From: Actinomycetes bacterium | GTDB taxonomy: Bacteria > Actinomycetota > Acidimicrobiia > Acidimicrobiales > Palsa-688 | DNA: 64,000 nucleotides | Assembly (NCBI GenBank): GCA_021787365.1 | Contig: JAJYMB010000058.1 | Span: forward strand, 1 to 64,000 | Reading direction: 5' to 3' | In this document: one piece after another, positions 24,343 through 33,717 of the stretch | Layout: every line of letters begins with the position of its first letter | Position numbering within the stretch: position 1 is the first letter of the stretch | The notes under the pieces: model-generated | Databases searched by the model: none | What the model saw: the letters and a program-made list of their open reading frames with translations, nothing else | Told to the model about the DNA's origin: nothing | Made by a program: the position numbers and the translations under genes

Positions 24343-27300
24343 GTGGGTGGAGAGACCCCGTACGCCGAGCTGCACTGCCATTCCAACTTCAGCTTCTTGG
24401 ACGGAGCCTCTCACCCAGAGGAGCTGGTAGAGGAGGCGGCTCGGGTTGGCCTCGAAACGCTCGCCCTCACCGACCACGACGGGGTGTACGGGGTGGTGCG
24501 CTTCGCGGAGGCGGCCCGATCTGCCGGCTTGCCCACGGTGTTCGGGGCCGAGGTGACCCTGGGGCTCACCCGGGCCCAGGCCGGCGTGGCCGACCCCGAG
24601 GGCACCCACCTGGTCGTGCTGGCGAGGAGCCCGGCCGGCTACGCCCGCCTCTGCAAAGCCCTCACGGCGGCCCATCTCCTGGGCAGGGAAAAGGGGAGGC
24701 CGCTTTTGGGCCTCGACCTCCTCGCTGCCGTCGGTGCCGGCGCCGAGCCGGACCTCTCCAATGTCTCCATGACGGCCCCAGGCAACGGCCGGCGGTGGGG
24801 GTGGGGGCCCCGCTCGCCGGAGGAGCCTGGGGTTTGGGCCCCAGGCGAGCAAGGAAGTGCCGTGGGGGCCCCCGCGTCGGGGAGGAGCCCGGGCTTGGGG
24901 GCCCGGGCGGGTAAGCGAGCGTCGGAGGACGTCTCGCTGCCCACGCCGGCCGACGGCGGCGCCGGAGCGGCCAGGGACTGGTTGGTGCTCACGGGCTGCC
25001 GCAAAGGGCCGGTCGTCTCTGCCCTGGCCGCCGCCGGCCCCGCGGCCGCCCGTTCGGAACTGCTCCGCTTGCAGCGCTATTTCGGGCGGGAAAACGTCGT
25101 GGTCGAGATCTGGGACCACGGGGAGCCCTTGGCGACGGCGCGCAACGACGCCCTGGTGGAGCTGGCCTGCCGGGCCGGTGCCGACGTGGTGGCTACCAAC
25201 AACGTCCACTACCACCACCCGGCGCGCTGGCGCCTCGCCACCGCCCTGGCCGCGGTGCGGGGCCGGCGCAGCCTCGACGAGATAGACGGCTGGTTGCCGG
25301 CCGCCGCCAGCGCCCACCTGCGGAGCGGGGCGGAGCAGGCCCGCCGCTTCGCGCGCTACCCCGGAGCAGTGGAGCGCGCCGCCGAGCTGGGCCTGGCCTG
25401 TGCCTTCGACTTGAAGCTGGTCGCCCCCCGGCTGCCCCCTTTCCCAGTCCCTGCGGGCCACACCGAGATGACCTGGCTCCGGGAGCTGACCGAGCAAGGT
25501 GCCCGGCGCCGCTACGGCCCGAGGGCCGCGCCGAGCCACCCCCGCGCCTACACCCAGATCGACTACGAGCTCGACATGATCGAGAGCCTCGGCTTCGCCG
25601 GCTATTTCTTGATCGTCTGGGACATCGTGCGTTTTTGCAACGAGGCCGGCATCTACTGCCAGGGCCGGGGGTCGGCGGCCAATTCGGCCGTCTGCTACGC
25701 GCTCGGCATAACCAAGGCGGACGCGGTCGGGCTCGGCCTGCTTTTCGAGCGGTTCCTGTCGCCCGAGCGCGACGGGCCGCCCGACATCGACGTAGACATC
25801 GAAAGCGACAGGCGGGAAGAGGCGATCCAGTACGTCTACCGCCGCTACGGCCGCACCCAGGCTGCGCAGGTGGCCAATGTGATCACGTACCGGGCCCGTT
25901 CGGCCGTGCGGGACATGGGCAAGGCCCTCGGCGCCTCGCAGGGCCAGGTCGACGCCTGGGCCAAGTCGGTCGACGCGTGGGGAGGGCTACCGGCGCCGGC
26001 CGGCGCCGGCGGGCAGGGTGGCGGTGGCGCGGTGCCTCAGGCCCCCGCCGGCGGTGGCGCGGCTCGCCCCAGTGTGCAACCCGCCGGCGCCGGCACGCCG
26101 GGGCCCGTGCTCGAACTCGCCCGCCAGGTGCTCGACTTCCCTCGCCACCTCGGCATCCACTCGGGCGGGATGGTCATATGCGACCGCCCGGTTTCGGAGG
26201 TCTGCCCGGTCGAGTGGGCGCGCATGGCCGAGCGCAGCGTCCTCCAGTGGGACAAGGAGGACTGTGCGAGGGTGGGGCTCGTAAAGTTCGACATGCTCGG
26301 CTTGGGGATGCTCTCCGCCTTGCACGCCACTGTCGATCACATAAAGGCCTTTTACGGTACCGAGGTCGACCTGGCCGTCCTGCCCCAGGAGCCCGAGGTC
26401 TACGAGATGTTGTGCAGGGCTGGTTCGGTCGGGGTGTTCCAGGTCGAGAGCAGGGCGCAGATGGCCACCCTGCCCCGCTTGCGCCCGCGCACTTTCTATG
26501 ACCTCGTGGTCGAAGTGGCCCTGATCCGGCCCGGCCCTATCCAGGGCCGCTCGGTCCACCCCTACCTGCGCCGGCGCAACAAGACCGAGGAAGTCACCTA
26601 CCTCCACCCGCTCCTGCAACCCTGCTTGGAAAGGACCCTGGGGGTCCCGCTTTTCCAGGAGCAGCTCATGCAAATGGCCATAGACATCGCCGGCTTTTCC
26701 CCCGCCGAGGCCGATCAGCTCCGCCAGGCCATGGGTTCCAAGCGCAGCGCCGAGCGCATGGGGCGCCTGCGGGACCGTTTTTACGCCGGCATGGCCGAGC
26801 GGGGCGCGACCGGGCCGGTGGCGGACAGGATATGGGAGCAGATGGCGGCGTTCGCCAATTTCGGCTTCCCCGAGAGCCACTCGGTCAGCTTCGCCTACCT
26901 GGTCTACGCCTCGGCTTGGCTCAAGCTCCGCTACCCGGCGGCTTTCCTGGCCGGCCTTTTAGACAGCCAACCCATGGGCTTTTGGTCCCCCCAGAGCCTG
27001 GTGCTCGACGCCCGCCGCCACGGGGTGGAGGTGCGCCGGCCTGATGTCAACGCCAGCGGGGCCACATCGGTGCTCGAAGCGCGCGGCGCCGGCAGCGCCG
27101 GCGGGCGGTCCGGCAGGGCCGGCGGCGGCTCCTCGTCGGGTGAGGGCATGCGGCCGGCGATCGGGCCGGCCGGCGAGCATGGCCTTCTTTCTGGCGGTGC
27201 CGGCGGGGCCGGCGGGCCGGCGGTGCGCCTCGGCACCTCGTATGTCCGCACGATCGGGCCGCAACTGGCGGAGCGCATCGCCGCTGGCCGGCCGTACACG

Positions 27301-28179
27301 GACATGGAAGACGTGGTCCGCCGCTGCGGACTTTCGGCTGCCCAGGCTGAGGCCCTCGCCACCGCCGGCGCCTTTTCTTGCTTCGGGCTCAGCCGGCGGG
27401 AGGCGCTGTGGGCTGCCGGCGCCCTGGCGCAGGCGAGCCCGAGGCCGGCGGCGGCTGGGCCGGCGGGGCCGGCGGGGCCGGAGGCGGCTGGGCCGGCACA
27501 GGCCGATAGGCCGGCACCGGCTGGGGGGCCTGGGGGGGTCAAGGGGGCACCGAGCGAGGGCCGGGCCGTTCTTGTAGACGTAAGTGGCGAAATAAGCCGT
27601 TTTCGTCTACAAGAACGACCCCGTGGTCCCCGTTGCGAAGACGGTCGTCTTGCTGCCACAGTGAAGGCTCAGGCGCTCGAAGGCGTCGTGACCGGCACGG
27701 AGGCGCCGCCGCTCCCGCCCATGGACCCGGTCCAGCTCAACCGGGCAGACCTGTGGGCCACGGGGCTCTCGCCCGACAGCTACCCGACGGAGTTTTTCCG
27801 GTCTCGGCTCGATGCTCTCGGGGTGGTGCCGGCGGCGAGGCTCTCCGCCCTTGCCAATGGGGCCGCAGTAAAAGTGGGGGGGCTGGTCACCCACCGCCAG
27901 CGGCCGGCGACGGCAAAGGGGGTCGTGTTCGTCAACTTGGAGGACGAGACCGGTCTCGTCAACGTCATCTGCCCGATGGCCGTCTGGCAGCGTTACGGCC
28001 AGGTGGCCAGGACCTCGCCGGCGCTGCTTGTCCGGGGGAAGCTCGAAAAGGCCGAAGGGGCGATCAACGTGCTGGCCGTGAGCATCGAGGCGCTGCCGCC
28101 ATTTGCCGGGGCCGGGGCTGGCGTGGGTGCCGGCGTGGGCGCCGGCGCCGGCTTATTGCACTCCCGCGACTTTCACTGA
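24343..28179 (+). CDS. dnaE2: Error-prone DNA polymerase III alpha subunit DnaE2
   Basis: 1278 residues. A PHP domain begins at once (YAELHCHSNFSFLDGASHPEE). The C-family polymerase core includes GAGRGSAANS-like QGRGSAANSAVCYALG, PPDIDVDIESDRREE and the helix-hairpin-helix/OB regions. NRADLWATGLSPDSYPTEFF near 1130 is typical of DnaE2, not replicative DnaE1. The protein is ~200 residues longer than usual because of Gly/Ala/Pro-rich inserts near 145-210, 550-585, 905-960 and 1025-1070. DnaE2 performs mutagenic translesion synthesis with ImuA'/ImuB; those genes are not in the window. GTG start directly after an SOS box indicates LexA control. Confidence 0.93.
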   Translation: MGGETPYAELHCHSNFSFLDGASHPEELVEEAARVGLETLALTDHDGVYGVVRFAEAARSAGLPTVFGAEVTLGLTRAQAGVADPEGTHLVVLARSPAGYARLCKALTAAHLLGREKGRPLLGLDLLAAVGAGAEPDLSNVSMTAPGNGRRWGWGPRSPEEPGVWAPGEQGSAVGAPASGRSPGLGARAGKRASEDVSLPTPADGGAGAARDWLVLTGCRKGPVVSALAAAGPAAARSELLRLQRYFGRENVVVEIWDHGEPLATARNDALVELACRAGADVVATNNVHYHHPARWRLATALAAVRGRRSLDEIDGWLPAAASAHLRSGAEQARRFARYPGAVERAAELGLACAFDLKLVAPRLPPFPVPAGHTEMTWLRELTEQGARRRYGPRAAPSHPRAYTQIDYELDMIESLGFAGYFLIVWDIVRFCNEAGIYCQGRGSAANSAVCYALGITKADAVGLGLLFERFLSPERDGPPDIDVDIESDRREEAIQYVYRRYGRTQAAQVANVITYRARSAVRDMGKALGASQGQVDAWAKSVDAWGGLPAPAGAGGQGGGGAVPQAPAGGGAARPSVQPAGAGTPGPVLELARQVLDFPRHLGIHSGGMVICDRPVSEVCPVEWARMAERSVLQWDKEDCARVGLVKFDMLGLGMLSALHATVDHIKAFYGTEVDLAVLPQEPEVYEMLCRAGSVGVFQVESRAQMATLPRLRPRTFYDLVVEVALIRPGPIQGRSVHPYLRRRNKTEEVTYLHPLLQPCLERTLGVPLFQEQLMQMAIDIAGFSPAEADQLRQAMGSKRSAERMGRLRDRFYAGMAERGATGPVADRIWEQMAAFANFGFPESHSVSFAYLVYASAWLKLRYPAAFLAGLLDSQPMGFWSPQSLVLDARRHGVEVRRPDVNASGATSVLEARGAGSAGGRSGRAGGGSSSGEGMRPAIGPAGEHGLLSGGAGGAGGPAVRLGTSYVRTIGPQLAERIAAGRPYTDMEDVVRRCGLSAAQAEALATAGAFSCFGLSRREALWAAGALAQASPRPAAAGPAGPAGPEAAGPAQADRPAPAGGPGGVKGAPSEGRAVLVDVSGEISRFRLQERPRGPRCEDGRLAATVKAQALEGVVTGTEAPPLPPMDPVQLNRADLWATGLSPDSYPTEFFRSRLDALGVVPAARLSALANGAAVKVGGLVTHRQRPATAKGVVFVNLEDETGLVNVICPMAVWQRYGQVARTSPALLVRGKLEKAEGAINVLAVSIEALPPFAGAGAGVGAGVGAGAGLLHSRDFH
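27567..27617. repeat. Perfect inverted repeat inside dnaE2
   Basis: CGTTCTTGTAGACG at 27567-27580 is the exact reverse complement of 27604-27617, with a 23-nt loop (27581-27603) that is far more AT-rich than the gene. It lies in a low-complexity insert region of dnaE2 and keeps the frame open. It could be a miniature insertion remnant or an RNA hairpin within the message. Confidence 0.6.
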
Positions 28180-28213
28180 GGGAGATAGAGGGAGGTGAAA
28201 GCCGGCCCGGGCC

Positions 28214-29869
28214 TCACACCGGCCAGGCGAACGCTTCGGCGTCGGTTATGCGATAGGAGTAGCCCTGCTCGGCCAAGAAGCGCTGCCGGCGAGAGGCGAA
28301 CTCCTGGTCGTTGGTATCCCTTGACACGACGGCGAAAAACCGAGCCTGGCGCCCGTCCTTCTTTGGCCGCAGCACCCGGCCCAGGCGCTGGGCCTCCTCC
28401 TGGCGGCTCCCGAAAGTGCCCGAGACCTGGACAGCCACCGACGCTTCGGGCAAGTCGACAGAGAAGTTGGCCACCTTGGAGACCACGAGGACTGGGATCT
28501 CCCCGCGCCGGAACGCACCAAAGAGCCTCTCCCGTTCGCGCGTCGTCGTCTTCCCGGTGAGAACAGGGGCAGAAAGGCGCCGGCCGATCTCGTCCAGCTG
28601 GTCGAGGTACTGGCCGATCACTAGCACCGGCTCGCCCCGTTCCACCGCCTCGGCGCAGAGCCGCTCGACGACGGCCAGCTTGGAACGCGCCGTCGCCCCC
28701 ACCCGGTAACGCTCTTCGTTTTCAGCGAGCGCGTAGGACATCCGCTCCTCGTCGGTCAGCGTCACTCGGACCTCGGTGCACAAGGCGGGCGCGATCCAAC
28801 CCTGGGCCTCGATGTCGCGCCAGGGCGCGTCGTAGCGCTTCGGCCCGATCAGGCTGAACACGTCCCCCTCTCGGCCGTCCTCCCGCACCAGGGTGGCCGT
28901 GAGGCCGAGCCGGCGCCGGCTCTGTATGTCCGCCGTCATCCGGAAGACCGGCGCCGGCAGCAGGTGCACCTCGTCGTAGATGATGAGGCCCCAGTCCTCA
29001 GCGGAGAGCAGCTCCATGTGAGGGTAGAGGCCGCCGCGCCTGGCGGTCAGGATCTGGTAGGTGGCGATGGTGACGGGCCGAACGTCTTTCTTTTCCCCCG
29101 AGTACTCACCCACTTCAGCGTCGCGGAGGTGCGTGCGGCCGAGGAGCTCGGCACGCCACTGGCGAGCGGCCACCGTGTTGGTGACGAGCACCAAGGCGTG
29201 GGCGCCGGCAGCGGCCATGGCGCCTATGCCGACCAAGGTCTTCCCTGCCCCGCAGGGCAGGACGACCACGCCGCTCCCGGCGGCGCCGAAGGCTTCCACC
29301 GCCTCCTTTTGGTAGGTGCGCAGGCTGAACGCCTCGGGCCCCTGGACGACTATCGGGTAGGAGGCACCGTCGACGTAGCCGGCCCGGTCCTCCGCCGGCC
29401 ACCCCACCTTCAAGAGCGCCTGCTTCAGCCGGCCCCGCTCCGAACCTGGCACCGACACGGTCTCGGGGTCTATGCGCGGCCCGAGCAGTGGCGCCACGGC
29501 CTTGGCCCGCACCACCTCCTCCAAGACGGCACGGTCGGTGGTGCGCATCACGAGGCCGTGGACGGGGTGCACTTCGAGCACGAGGCGCCCGTAGCGGGCC
29601 ATGGTCTCGGCGACATTGATCAGGAGCGCCTGGGGCACCGGGTAGCGGGACCAGCGCAGGAGGGCGTCCACCACCTGTTCGGCGTCGTGGCCGGCGGCGC
29701 GGGCGTTCCAGAGGGCGAGCGGCGTGACCCGGTAGGTGTGGACGTGCTCGGGCGAGCGCTCGAGCTCGGCGAAGGGCGCTATGTCGGACCGGCAGCGTTC
29801 GGCCTCGGGGTGCGCCGTCTCCAGTAGCAGCGTCTGGTCGGACTGGACGATGAGAGGCCCGTCGTTCAT
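28214..29869 (-). CDS. XPB/Ssl2-type DNA repair helicase
   Basis: 551 residues. An N-terminal helicase XPB domain (LIVQSDQTLLLE, then VHTYRVTPLALWNARAAG) leads to two RecA-like domains: Walker A PCGAGKTLVGIG near 208-217, motif II DEVH near 298, motif III LTAT, then the C-terminal motif VI QRLGRVLRPK. Bacterial XPB is a 3'-5' helicase implicated in nucleotide excision repair; mycobacteria carry it as ERCC3. The ATG at 29869 follows GAAGAGGAG. It lies 34 bp downstream of the XPB-partner-like gene, a pairing also found in mycobacteria, so the two likely act together. It ends face to face with dnaE2. Confidence 0.92.
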   Translation of the reverse strand: MNDGPLIVQSDQTLLLETAHPEAERCRSDIAPFAELERSPEHVHTYRVTPLALWNARAAGHDAEQVVDALLRWSRYPVPQALLINVAETMARYGRLVLEVHPVHGLVMRTTDRAVLEEVVRAKAVAPLLGPRIDPETVSVPGSERGRLKQALLKVGWPAEDRAGYVDGASYPIVVQGPEAFSLRTYQKEAVEAFGAAGSGVVVLPCGAGKTLVGIGAMAAAGAHALVLVTNTVAARQWRAELLGRTHLRDAEVGEYSGEKKDVRPVTIATYQILTARRGGLYPHMELLSAEDWGLIIYDEVHLLPAPVFRMTADIQSRRRLGLTATLVREDGREGDVFSLIGPKRYDAPWRDIEAQGWIAPALCTEVRVTLTDEERMSYALAENEERYRVGATARSKLAVVERLCAEAVERGEPVLVIGQYLDQLDEIGRRLSAPVLTGKTTTRERERLFGAFRRGEIPVLVVSKVANFSVDLPEASVAVQVSGTFGSRQEEAQRLGRVLRPKKDGRQARFFAVVSRDTNDQEFASRRQRFLAEQGYSYRITDAEAFAWPV

Positions 29870-29903
29870 AACAAGAACTCCTCTTCGGCTTTGGTGAGCA
29901 CCG

Positions 29904-32318
29904 TCACCCGGCCCTGGTGTCGCGGAAAAGGGGAGGGTACTCGGGCTGCATGTCTGCCCGTTTAGCCAGGCCGGGCGTCACCGGGTCGGCTTTTCCACGA
30001 GGGACCGGGGTGGAGCGGAGGCGCTCGACGAGGGCGTCCAGGTCTTGTTCTGTAGTGGGGGCATCGGTGGCGGCCATCATGACCACGAGCTTGGCCACTT
30101 CGGCGGGGAGCCCGGTCACGTCGGAGAGCAGGTCCGGGTCGTCGAGGATCTCGGCCAGCAACTCCTCGTCGGTCTCACCCGGCTCTTTCAGATCTTGGAG
30201 CTGCTCGAGCAGCGCGGAAACGGGGTTCCAGTCGTCATCGCGAGGACTCGGCTCGGCAGCGCCCGTTTGCCTCCCTCGGGCCAGGGAGGAAGGGGCCCGG
30301 ATGGCTGAGGGCCGGGTCACGGCGAGCGTCCCATCGGCGGTTTCGGACGCCGGCAGGTAGCCCGCTTTGGCCAGCGCGCCGCACAGCTCTTGCGGTGGTC
30401 GTTCGCTCACCGCCACCGCGGGGGCAAGAGGGCGGAGGCGGAGGGGGGCGAGCCGCCTGTCCTTCACGACCTCGGCCAAGAGCACTGGGTCCTCGCAGCG
30501 AACGTAACTGGACGCCTTGCCAACGCGAGCGCGCCCGTAGCGCCGGCCGAGGTCGTCCACGAGGTAGGAGAGGGCCTGGGGGACGCCGCCCGGGGCGTGG
30601 TCTGCCAAGAACCCTTGGATCTCCTCTGCCTTCCGGCCGGCGTCGAAACCCCGCCGGAGGCTCGCCTCGCTGAACCGCCAGACCGTCGCGTTGCCGCTCG
30701 ACTCGACGTCGGCCATGAGGTCGAGCTCGGACCGGAGGCCAGGAGCGGGCTCACCCGTCGCGGTGGCGGTCAAGTCCGCCTGGAGGATCACGGTGTCGAC
30801 CACGGCCGGGGCGAGGCCGCCCAAGAGCTTCTTGGCGCCTTCGGTGTCGCCGCCGGCGATGGCCCGGCCGAAGCTGCTCGAGGCACCTCTGGCGCAAAGG
30901 CCCAACATGGCCGCCTCTTCGAGGATCCAGTGGACGAGCTCCGCCGGCGAGGCCTCTTCGAGTTGCCACGTGCTCGGCCGTCGCCAGTCCGCCACCTGGG
31001 CCACGCTTTCCAAGTCTGCTCGACGGCCTGGGCCGGCCTCGGCCAGCACGTCGATGGCGAGCACCCTTTGCATCACGGCGTTCGGCCCCGGCGTCCTTTC
31101 GGCCAACGGCGGGACGGCTTTGCCATCTTCGTCCTTCGACCCCGCCACGCTCGTGTGCCCGGGCGCCATGAGCCAGGCCGACACCAGCTCCACCCACTGC
31201 TCGACCGAGGAGAGGCCTTTCCAGGCGTCGTACTCGGCGGTCGGTGCCGCCCACCCGAGGGTTTCGTCGGGTGCCACGAGGCCGGCTGTGCCGGCCAACT
31301 CGATCAAACGGGCCGTGACTTCCTCCTGCCGAGCGAGCAGCTTGGCCGCCCTGCGAACCTCCCTGGCCCCGACCCCGCCGGCCTGGAGCAGCCGGGCCGG
31401 CACCGAACTCCAGGCCTCGCAAAGTGCGCTCACGGCTTTCACGAGGTCCAAGGCGATATGCGCAGCCTCCCCGTCGGTTTCGTCCTGGTCCACGGGGGTC
31501 GTGAGCAGCTGGGGCGGGTACAGGCTGAAGGAGGGGAAAAGCCGGCCCCCTCGCAGTGCTATGGCCGCCTCGCGGGGCATGACTGCGGTAGAGAAGTCGG
31601 TACCGATGAGGAGGCCGCGTTGGAGGCACCACCCCACTGGGTGCGCGTCCCTGCCCGATACGGCGGCGACGCCATAAGTGATGTGGTACTGCGGCCAGAC
31701 GTGGGCCGCGTTTTCGACCAGCTCTGCCGCGCCAGGCGGGGCCTGCCTGAGGAGCGACGCGAGCAGCTCACGGTCGGAAATAGCCTTCGTGAGCCGGCGG
31801 AGCAGGTCCTCTTTGTTGCCGTTGCCCGACAAGCCTAACCGTCTCGCGATGCGGGCCAGCTCGCTGTTACTCCGCTGGCCGAGCAGCTTGGCCAGCGGCG
31901 GGCCGAGGTGGCAGGGCCAGTCCCGGGCCAGCGCCAACCCAGGGTTGACCGTGAGCTCGTTTCCGCCCCGGTACAGCACCATCCCGACGCGGCGTAGCGA
32001 CTCCAGGGGCGCGGAAAGATCCTCGGGGCGGCAGCCCAGCGCGCCGGCGAGGGAGTTGGTCGTGGCCGGTGCCGGGAGGGCGCAAAGGGCTTCGAGGACC
32101 TGCTGGCTGGCCCGGTTGGCACCCTCGAAGAACATGCCTGCACTCGCCGGCGAGACCATCATCCCGGCGAGGGCGGCCAAGTCCTTCGGGCTCGAAAGCG
32201 CCAAGTCGGGGCGAGCTCGGAGGAGCAAGCCGAGGTCGTCACTGGTGGAGGCCATGAGGGCTTCGAGCCACGGTTCGGGCGGTTCAGTTGGGTGGGTGAA
32301 GAAAGGCATCATGGGCAT
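29904..32318 (-). CDS. Helicase-associated protein paired with XPB
   Basis: 804 residues, no helicase motifs. N-terminal winged-helix-like segments (LAALAGMMVSPASAG, LEALCALPAPATTNSLAGALGC) and a C-terminal XPB-domain-like region near 590-690 (VQADLTATATGEPAP then ADHAPGGVPQALSYLVDDLGRRYGRAR) are the kind seen in the large proteins encoded next to bacterial XPB. The helical SAP-like GLSGNGNKEDLLRRL may bind DNA. ATG at 32318 is selected because the longer frame runs into the divergent hydrolase gene's promoter; ATG at 32312 is also possible. A regulator or targeting partner of XPB is the best guess. Confidence 0.75.
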   Translation of the reverse strand: MPMMPFFTHPTEPPEPWLEALMASTSDDLGLLLRARPDLALSSPKDLAALAGMMVSPASAGMFFEGANRASQQVLEALCALPAPATTNSLAGALGCRPEDLSAPLESLRRVGMVLYRGGNELTVNPGLALARDWPCHLGPPLAKLLGQRSNSELARIARRLGLSGNGNKEDLLRRLTKAISDRELLASLLRQAPPGAAELVENAAHVWPQYHITYGVAAVSGRDAHPVGWCLQRGLLIGTDFSTAVMPREAAIALRGGRLFPSFSLYPPQLLTTPVDQDETDGEAAHIALDLVKAVSALCEAWSSVPARLLQAGGVGAREVRRAAKLLARQEEVTARLIELAGTAGLVAPDETLGWAAPTAEYDAWKGLSSVEQWVELVSAWLMAPGHTSVAGSKDEDGKAVPPLAERTPGPNAVMQRVLAIDVLAEAGPGRRADLESVAQVADWRRPSTWQLEEASPAELVHWILEEAAMLGLCARGASSSFGRAIAGGDTEGAKKLLGGLAPAVVDTVILQADLTATATGEPAPGLRSELDLMADVESSGNATVWRFSEASLRRGFDAGRKAEEIQGFLADHAPGGVPQALSYLVDDLGRRYGRARVGKASSYVRCEDPVLLAEVVKDRRLAPLRLRPLAPAVAVSERPPQELCGALAKAGYLPASETADGTLAVTRPSAIRAPSSLARGRQTGAAEPSPRDDDWNPVSALLEQLQDLKEPGETDEELLAEILDDPDLLSDVTGLPAEVAKLVVMMAATDAPTTEQDLDALVERLRSTPVPRGKADPVTPGLAKRADMQPEYPPLFRDTRAG

Positions 32319-32453
32319 GGGACCTCTCGGTTGAGTGGAACTACGAGGGGCTTTGGAAGCTGTTGGCGAACGTAGCATGGCGATGGCGCCGGCTCGCGGA
32401 TGCACTCTGGTAGGCCGCTGCCGGCAGGCAGGCACGCACCGTAGAGTGCTGGC

Positions 32454-33464
32454 GTGCTCTACCTGAGCGCCCAGCCAGAACTCGACCACCACGACACCGG
32501 GGCCCATCACCCCGAGCGCCCCGACCGGGTCCCCGCCGCCCTTCAGGGGATCCGCGCCGCCGGCCTGTCAGATGCCGTTGTGCCACTGGCGCCGAGGACC
32601 GCCACGCGCCAGGAACTGGAGCTCGCGCACTCGCCCCACTACTTGCAGGCCATCGAGGAGCTGTGCCAAGCCGGCGGCGGGCAGCTCGACCCGGACACAG
32701 TGGCCAGCGCCGGCTCCTGGGAAACGGCTCTCCGGGCGGTCGGCGGGGCCCTCGAGGCCGTGAGCACGCTCAGGGCCAACGGCGCCGGCGTCGCCTTCGT
32801 TGCCCACCGCCCTCCCGGCCACCACGCGACGGCCGACCAGGCGATGGGCTTCTGCCTGCTCAACACCGTGGCCGTAGCGGCGGCCTGGCTCGCCGAGCGG
32901 GGCGAACGCGTGTTGGTTCTCGACTGGGACGTCCACCATGGCAACGGGACCCAAGCCATATTCTGGGACGACCCGAGGGTGCTCTACGTCTCGACCCACC
33001 AGTCGCCCCTCTACCCGGGTACGGGGTCGGTGGAGGCCACGGGCGGGCCGGCGGCGCCGGGCATGACGGTCAACCTCCCGCTGCCGCCGGGGGCGACGGG
33101 TGACGTCATTCTCCATGTCTGGGAGGAAATCGTGGCTCCCGTGGCTGCGGGCTTCGCCCCGACCTGGGTGCTGGTCTCGGCAGGGTTCGACGCCCACCGG
33201 GCGGATCCATTGGCCAACCTGTCGCTCTCCGCCGGCGACTTCGGCGCTCTCGCCCTGCGGGCGAAGGAGTTCGCCCCCGGCCCCGGCCGGCTCGTTGTCG
33301 TCCTGGAGGGGGGTTATGACCTGGACGCGGTCAAGATGAGCGCCGGCGCCGTGTCGTCGGCCTTGCTCGGCGGCACCTACCATCCGGAAGCGCCGACATC
33401 GGGCGGGCCCGGGCGCCAGGTGGTGGAACGCGCTCGGCGGGCACGGGCGGCGCTCGAGCCCTAG
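32454..33464 (+). CDS. Histone deacetylase-like (AcuC/HDAC) amidohydrolase
   Basis: 336 residues of the class II HDAC/acetylpolyamine amidohydrolase type. Active-site elements are HRPPGHHAT (tandem His), DWDVHHGNGTQ with zinc-binding Asp and His, SAGFDAHRADPL with the zinc-binding Asp, and LEGGYDLDA at the end. In bacteria such enzymes deacylate acetyl-lysine (for example on acetyl-CoA synthetase) or polyamines; the substrate here is open. GTG at 32454 follows TAGAGT (32442-32447) by 6 nt, so a leaderless message is likely. The stop codon TAG lies in the first unit of a six-copy tandem repeat. Confidence 0.9.
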   Translation: MLYLSAQPELDHHDTGAHHPERPDRVPAALQGIRAAGLSDAVVPLAPRTATRQELELAHSPHYLQAIEELCQAGGGQLDPDTVASAGSWETALRAVGGALEAVSTLRANGAGVAFVAHRPPGHHATADQAMGFCLLNTVAVAAAWLAERGERVLVLDWDVHHGNGTQAIFWDDPRVLYVSTHQSPLYPGTGSVEATGGPAAPGMTVNLPLPPGATGDVILHVWEEIVAPVAAGFAPTWVLVSAGFDAHRADPLANLSLSAGDFGALALRAKEFAPGPGRLVVVLEGGYDLDAVKMSAGAVSSALLGGTYHPEAPTSGGPGRQVVERARRARAALEP

Positions 33465-33548
33465 CCACCTCGAGCCCTAGCCACCTCGAGCCCTAGCCAC
33501 CTCGAGCCCTAGCCACCTCGAGCCCTAGCCACCTCGAGCCCTAGCCAC
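33453..33548. repeat. Six perfect copies of a 16-bp tandem repeat
   Basis: The unit CTCGAGCCCTAGCCAC is repeated exactly six times. The first copy encodes the last residues and stop codon of the deacetylase gene, so the same in-frame TAG is present in later copies. Perfect identity implies recent expansion. Confidence 0.9.
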
Positions 33549-33717
33549 ACGGTGCCGCTCAGGCTCTCGCTGCAGGGCGGGGCGCGCTGGCTCCAGCCAC
33601 ACGGTGCCCGTTTGGCTCTCAGTGGCAAGGGCAGCTCGCGAGCTAGAGCTCACGACGGTCGAAGCGGGCCTGTCGCGCGTAGCATGCCCCGGAAGAGGCA
33701 GCAACCGTGACCCGACT

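Noticed and set aside
23428-25539. 703-codon minus-strand frame across the dehydratase remnant and dnaE2
   Set aside because: No protein family features, and it is antisense to the PHP domain of DnaE2.
33453-33548. CRISPR-like array
   Set aside because: The 16-bp units are directly adjacent with no spacers, so it is a simple tandem repeat.
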